From assembly GCA_947461985.1 (NCBI GenBank), contig CANHNT010000031.1:1-11595 (forward strand): 11,595 nucleotides of DNA, in the 5' to 3' direction. Positions 10,701-11,595 of the stretch are shown one piece after another. Position numbers and translations under genes: made by a program. A model generated the notes under the pieces. That model saw nothing but the letters and a program-made list of their open reading frames with translations. It was not told the origin of the DNA and ran no database searches. Positions within the stretch are counted from its first letter, which is position 1; the number at the start of each line of letters is the position of its first letter. The stretch is from Bacteroidota bacterium. Its GTDB lineage: Bacteria; Bacteroidota; Bacteroidia; Chitinophagales; Chitinophagaceae.

Positions 10701-11047
10701 AAGAAGCTTAAATCAGCATCGCCCCCGGTACCCTGATTGAATGTAGCTAAATTATTTTGTATTCCATTAACTCCATTTGCAGGCAAAATTGATGAAGCAT
10801 ATCCTGTGGTTAAAATAATCCCTTCATCCATACCTAAGGTTGAAGATGTAACCGTGAAAGTACCTGATTGATTGCTGTTGCATAAAACGGTTGCATTAGT
10901 GATTGAAACCCCTGAACCAACAATTTTTTGTGCTAATATTATTGGATTATTGGTGTTAACTATATTCACTTGTGCCAATAATTGAACTGTATTTATTAAG
11001 CACATTACAACTAAAAAAACCCATTTATTGAATAAAATCTTAATCAT
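1790..11047 (-). CDS. Giant SprB-like repeat adhesin exported by the type IX secretion system, 3085 aa
   Basis: This is a very large secreted or surface-displayed protein, probably an adhesin acting in attachment, gliding or matrix formation. In order: signal peptide (1-25); choice-of-anchor L domain (about 35-273); Calx-beta-like segment (about 278-390); PKD/Ig-like segment (about 393-470); 32 tandem SprB-like repeats (about 472-2989); and a gliding-motility-associated, T9SS type B C-terminal sorting domain (about 2994-3085). The protein is rich in Thr, Ser, Asn and Gly and poor in charged residues, as expected for an extended extracellular stalk. The frame is uninterrupted over 9.26 kb, so there is no sign of decay. 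The start is chosen because Met-Ile-Lys leads directly into the hydrophobic core of the signal peptide. SprB of Flavobacterium johnsoniae, the mobile gliding adhesin, is of the same kind but about twice as long; the repeats here are mostly a different subtype, so orthology should not be assumed. No PorP/SprF-type partner gene lies beside it. The export route is well supported; the ligand is unknown. Confidence 0.95.
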   Translation of the reverse strand: MIKILFNKWVFLVVMCLINTVQLLAQVNIVNTNNPIILAQKIVGSGVSITNATVLCNSNQSGTFTVTSSTLGMDEGIILTTGYASSILPANGVNGIQNNLATFNQGTGGDADLSFLSGTVTNDRCILEFDFKADGDSIFFDYKFGSEEYPIFNCTNYNDVFGFFVTGPGYATPENIALVPGTNIPVAINSINNGVLSLGANISNCNNMGPGSPFTNLYINNTGSTTLTYDGFTNIFTAKASTQICATYHLKLAIADGFDHIFDSGVFIKAGSLNSNTYYFSVITDSSTATIPYVYEGCSSAQLKIHRENFQSQVNMDTATVVITGTATNGVDYPILQTAYYFSNSMNDSIKNIVISPINDLIAEGTETLKLILKNKCGTIVDSLTIEIKDPPQFTVFNNDTTICQGESVQVSGVQNPGLNFSWNPISGVSNPTILNPILTPNITTSYIVTSIYGNCVPIKDTVNIIVNSKPDVTIIPTNIICNGNSGSILATELLLSNPITYTLIPGSIVMTGSPSTFSNLSAGTYTITASSVSGCTKSGVATITEPIAINWTTNIKQNVTCNSINNGLIISNAIGGTGLLSYNLMPGNVYSTTGNYSSLTAGTYTVTVTDVNGCSKSTSLIINQITGLNINSFTKNNVNCFGLNDGTALFSTGGGLNPYTYTLMPGVISNTTGSFTGLAPNTYTITVLDAVSCASSTVFTITQPTVLSLNAPLIVNPICNGVNTGSVSISATGGTPTILYQLNPGGISNTTGNFTSLYAGTYTVTATDSKYCSKTSQIVITQPPLITITNLITVNPNCNNVAIGGSINFSANGGVAPLTYKLNTGTYQSGTSYSNLSPGIYTITAKDANNCIATSTATISITNAPTLLNNTMPMSCLSNTDTIIVWAINGTPPYTYNLQPNNLSNNIGIFPNTGIGVYTISVIDASGCTASLVLALNPPPGLLWAGFQVTNVPCNGVGTGSLQCSATSGTPIYTYQIAPSNSTNTTGTFSNLPLNTYTVTVTDVLGCTNSSVTTISILPSITFNLPTKTTVKCNGGNDGSISVTTIGGTGSKNYILTPGAVSNTTGNFMNLTANTYTIKVTDASGCSNTTSVIISEPPILAIANITSTPPNCAPTGNGSITVNATGGILPYEYKLNTGFYQSDSTISNLSIGNYTITVKDSNGCTQSSIYNLNNLLAPIITSLNINQANCTGNNNGIITTILTGGVAPINYTINPTAVSNSTGIFTGLPVNTYTVMVTDAAGCTTSFAAIIQEPSSINWNTQTSTPVTCNGLANGQITQTALGGSGIITYTQMPGNISNTNGIFSSLAPNTYTITATDANGCTLTTTAIITQPLPLSFSNFTKSNAYCFNIANGQINTMVNGGTGSITYSTSPGNFSDTTGIFNTLLANTYTITATDANGCSISSTTIITQPSTALILSSLQNTIPSCNPGNNATITTIAIGGTPNYLYSINGGLNQLSNIFTGIGVSTYTIKVTDAVGCSITSTLAVSNAASPIISNASSFNVLCYGNNTGNITTTASGGSGTLSYKLNPGSIINSSGSFNNLFANNYTVIVTDANGCSGTSNIIISQPPLFIWDSVNNRDVPCFGGAGGLVTSSASGGAGGIIYTLLPNNTSNSIGTFLTLGLGQYTLSAVDANGCQLTSNFSINQSPQIIWNTTSLVPPTCYGDSNGTIQVLVTGGVGSFVYKIQPGNITNTTGNFTNLAAGVYTITAKDVNSCTQTTAITINATPQVILTNAVTTYASCNPGCDGSVAVSATGGNGVYTYSINNSTFQSSNQFAAICSGAYTVSIKDGNNCLGSGTFGITTATGPNQITANNTNVSCFGGNSGSTIISATGGTGSMTYKLLPITISNTTGIFSNLTAGIYSIIASDANGCTLSTSIQITEPTAVSITSITPTLVSCIGAADGTLTVLSTGGTGAFSYNLQAGNTTNLTGLFSGLIATTYTIKVTDANGCSTTSTQTVGSPIPISFTSNIATPVNCNAGNDGTIQVATTGGTGLITYTIQPQPTNNTTGTFSNLPAGTYVITATDANGCTKTTSSIITQPTALAITQITATNPTCVPGGDATITIAAAGATPLYSYSLNNSTYQLTPTFINLSTGIYTIMVKDANGCTKSATKIVAPSNAPVINSVSTTLASCNPGCDAVVTINSSNGTGLLNYSINLPTYQTNNVFNNICAGQYQITVKDAVGCTVSSSTVVETVVGPILVNTQKADVGCNGATTGNIHLTILGGTGNTNFVLMPGNITNTNGIFLNLAAGNYTITGTDANGCTIQTLVAIVEPPLLQFNTPSIDSAKCFNVANGSIVAQVSGGTMPINYSILPTGTFVPPNSFTSLLGDITYTISATDANSCSISTTVYVGQPNAITITSLLNTPVTCNGQSNGTISTSSIGGTTPISYQLLPGNIFSTTGNFTNLSGNTYTIIATDANDCSITSTTTLFEPSAISITNSSANNIVCFGQTNGSVSVNATGGIAPLSYNLLPTNITNAIGNYSSLSANIYTVTITDANGCTKTNTQTVIEPMLVDFISVTPSNVLCNGGNSGSITAIASGGVGTITYQLNPIAIINTTGQFNNLFINNYTVTASDDNGCSKSSTVSITQPSELNLFLDSFKNVTCFGGNDGLIGTHASGGTLNYLYNLQPTNINSSLGIYPNLVASNYTMFVVDGNGCIDSIQNINITQPTEILYTSVTHQDIVCYKDSSGSISVVANGGTGVINYSLYPPTNPSNTTGSFINLPAATYTVIATDSKECTKTTSVTINANLLITMNFQINEPVCFGDDNGEILLNITGGVPPILYSINGGVFSNINQFTNLAAGPYLFTIKDSNNCLVDTTIILTEPEKVGAELFVTESKCASLNDGKIIVNGIGGRDNYIYYVRPGLYINQHGVFSDLKVGTYTLTVKDSAGCSFDTLVAILPPINPFSIQFTKQDIGCLGLGNEGWAKAIPIGGKAPYSYIWSTNPAQTNQEATQLEFGKYTLNVVDANGCEINDSIFINPGPCCDNVFIPNAFSPNGDGRNDEFRILTAAGFELIQLEVYDRWGNKIWSTPDARKGWDGKYKGVDMDVSTYYYIFRYNCYATGEKMIKKGDVQLIR
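1793..2068 (-). other. T9SS type B C-terminal sorting domain (about residues 2994-3085)
   Basis: The end contains VFIPNAFSPNGDGRNDEF (2996-3013), then LEVYDRWGNKIW (3026-3037), GWDGKYKG (3045-3052) and the final GDVQLIR. These are the defining blocks of the gliding-motility-associated, type B sorting domain that directs proteins through the type IX secretion system. Unlike type A domains, type B domains need not be exchanged for an anionic lipopolysaccharide anchor, so how the protein is held at the surface cannot be told from the sequence. Confidence 0.95.
2081..9634 (-). repeat. Array of 32 tandem SprB-like repeats, mostly 237 bp each
   Basis: Residues about 472-2989 consist of 32 consecutive repeats. 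The usual plan is C-N/F-G near position 11, a GG turn, Y-x-L-x-PG, then SNTTG, F-x-N-L, TYTITATDANGC and a closing I-T-Q-P. Both cysteines are present in all 32. Measured from the Cys of the GC motif, 22 of the 31 intervals are exactly 237 bp (79 codons); the rest are 231, 234, 240 or 243 bp, so every change keeps the frame. A second subtype has C-x-P-G at the first cysteine and Y-S-I-N-N-S-T-Y-Q in place of the PG/SNTTG segment. The last repeat alone has the Trp-containing core (YSYIWS) of classical SprB repeats. Copies have diverged well apart; only short words such as CCATTGGCATC (plus strand) recur exactly. Confidence 0.93.
9638..9871 (-). other. PKD/Ig-like segment of the adhesin (about residues 393-470)
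   Basis: The segment follows the pattern of Bacteroidota PKD-like domains: DTTICQGESVQV at 400-411, FSWNP at 421-425, then PNITTSYIVTSIYGNC closing at Cys456. The aromatic FSW core and the paired Cys404 and Cys456 fit a beta sandwich with one disulfide. It is the transition from the N-terminal head to the repeat stalk. Confidence 0.65.
9878..10216 (-). other. Calx-beta-like segment of the adhesin (about residues 278-390)
   Basis: The segment has YEG at 295-297, then TGTATNGVDY at 324-333 (the 'G-T-A-x-x-G-x-D-Y' block of Calx-beta domains) and EGTETLKLIL at 364-373 (the 'E-G-x-E-x-hydrophobic-x-hydrophobic' block). This usually forms a calcium-binding beta sandwich. It carries two cysteines, Cys298 and Cys377, that could pair. 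The assignment rests on motifs alone. Confidence 0.65.
10229..10945 (-). other. Choice-of-anchor L domain of the adhesin (about residues 35-273)
   Basis: Hallmarks are DEGIILTTG near the start, FGSEEYP at 144-150 followed by NDVFGFFVTGPG, and the closing LAIADGFDHIFDSGVFIKAGS (ends at 272). These are the signature blocks of the choice-of-anchor L family, found near the N-terminus of many Bacteroidota surface proteins. Its function is not established; it probably forms the distal, exposed head of the adhesin. Confidence 0.88.
10973..11047 (-). other. Signal peptide of the adhesin (residues 1-25)
   Basis: Lys3 and Lys8 form the basic start, followed by a hydrophobic core WVFLVVMCLI (9-18) and a polar end NTVQLLA. 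Cleavage after Ala25 would leave Gln26 as the mature N-terminus, a common outcome in T9SS cargo. Cys16 lies inside the core rather than in a lipobox context, so a lipoprotein is unlikely. Confidence 0.85.
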
Positions 11048-11092
11048 TATAATACGTTTCTGTGTTTATTTATATAAAACCAATACATACTA

Positions 11093-11109
11093 ATCTAAAA
11101 TTATGCCAA
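11093..11109 (-). promoter_or_regulatory. Weak sigma-54-like site upstream of the adhesin gene
   Basis: The minus strand reads TTGGCATAATTTTAGAT. TTGGCA matches the -24 element of sigma-54 promoters, and the spacing from its GG to the -12 position is correct (12 bases between first G and first G), but the -12 element is TAGAT rather than TTGCA/T, so the key GC is only half present. The predicted start near 11082 would give a leader of about 35 bases. I find no perfect TAnnTTTG box upstream of this gene. This is only a candidate. Confidence 0.25.
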
Positions 11110-11207
11110 TCTATTTTTACTTGCGATAAAGTTAATTAATAATTTAGATTTAATTAAACTATTTAATTAAAATTACAATTTAATGACATATGATGAAGGC
11201 TCTTTTT

Positions 11208-11327
11208 TTACCGTCTCCCATTGATTACTACCATACTCAAATTACCTATCTTCAAATTATAAACTCTTTGTTTTTTTCCTGAAAATTGATTCTTTTTAGG
11301 CAATTTATACAAACTAACCACTTCCAT
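11208..11327 (-). CDS. Possible small ORF or gene remnant, 39 aa
   Basis: An ATG at 11327 opens a 39-residue frame ending in TAA at 11208-11210. The peptide starts MEVVSLYKLPKKNQFSGK and ends MVVINGRR, with 11 Lys/Arg and no repeats. The frame is open further upstream to 11402 (64 codons in total), where a TAA closes it. There is no recognisable start signal, no known domain and no neighbour that explains it. It could be a small basic protein, the C-terminal relic of a decayed gene, or chance. I do not recognise it. Confidence 0.18.
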   Translation of the reverse strand: MEVVSLYKLPKKNQFSGKKQRVYNLKIGNLSMVVINGRR

Positions 11328-11595
11328 CCTTTGGGGATATTTTTTCACTAACAATAAAAAAATATACCGTTTATTTTGATTAATTTCATAGTATATAGGG
11401 TTTTAGTATTTATTAAATTATTATTAAAGAATATTCAATCATTTATATTTAAACGAAAAGCAAAAATTATAAATATTGCTTTTGAGTTCAGCGCCTTATT
11501 TTCATAAAAGCTAATACCACATTTACTTTCAAAGAATTTTAGTAACGAAAATATCAATTAAGCGAATGGAGCTGTAAATACAATTTGAATCAAAA

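Larger units (their letters stand above)
11048..11595. other. Right flank, non-coding, about 550 bases
   Basis: No convincing gene is present. Nearest the adhesin start lie the leader and the weak sigma-54-like site. At 11130-11175 the DNA is almost pure A+T and contains two copies of the palindrome TTTAATTAAA (11149-11158 and 11162-11171), which may act as an AT-rich upstream element. A small minus-strand open frame occupies 11208-11402. A weak hairpin (arms AAAAGCAA at 11456-11463 and TTGCTTTT at 11476-11483) lies beyond it. The last 100 bases show stop codons in most frames; the gene to the right could end just outside the window. Confidence 0.5.

Noticed and set aside
11190..11285. Plus-strand ATG-ATG frame of 30 codons
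   Set aside because: Short, no recognisable motif, no start signal, and it runs opposite the small minus-strand frame.
11456..11483. Inverted repeat AAAAGCAA / TTGCTTTT with a 12-base loop as a terminator
   Set aside because: The 8-bp stem has only two G-C pairs and the loop is long. Such structures are expected by chance in DNA this rich in A+T.
11048..11595. Standard Bacteroidota promoter (TAnnTTTG with upstream TTTG) for the adhesin gene
   Set aside because: No perfect match is found on the minus strand upstream of 11047. The closest, ATAATTTG in the 11250s, has the TA displaced by one base and no partner box.

Overview
The window looks like a piece of a Bacteroidota chromosome, from the flavobacterial, chitinophagal or saprospiral side of the phylum. 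The evidence is AT-rich DNA, start codons without Shine-Dalgarno sequences, a -7 promoter box of the Bacteroidota type, and above all a giant surface protein that ends in a type IX secretion system (T9SS) type B sorting domain and carries SprB-like repeats. All recognisable genes lie on the minus strand, so transcription runs from right to left.

Right flank (11048-11595): about 550 bases with no convincing gene. It holds the leader of the giant gene, a weak sigma-54-like site, very AT-rich DNA, and one small open frame of uncertain status. Centre (1790-11047): a single 3085-residue gene for a secreted adhesin. Its order is signal peptide, choice-of-anchor L domain, Calx-beta-like segment, PKD/Ig-like segment, 32 tandem SprB-like repeats of about 79 residues, then the C-terminal sorting domain. 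The array has internal order: a distinct repeat subtype recurs every fourth repeat over much of its length, and two repeats share an extra pair of cysteines at identical positions.

Left side (251-1665): two glycosyltransferase genes that overlap by one base and are probably translationally coupled. They are preceded by a plausible -7 box and followed by a strong 15-bp hairpin that probably ends the transcript. The leftmost 140 bases hold a segment richer in G+C, possibly part of a dispersed repeat.

The adhesin would be exported by the Sec system, cross the outer membrane through the T9SS and be displayed on the surface or released. The two transferases would act in the cytoplasm on a polysaccharide, lipid-linked glycan or protein glycan. 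A link between the two units is suggested only by adjacency. No partner gene of the PorP/SprF type, often found beside such adhesins, is present. I see no clearly new multi-gene system. The most unusual content is the higher-order structure of the repeat array.
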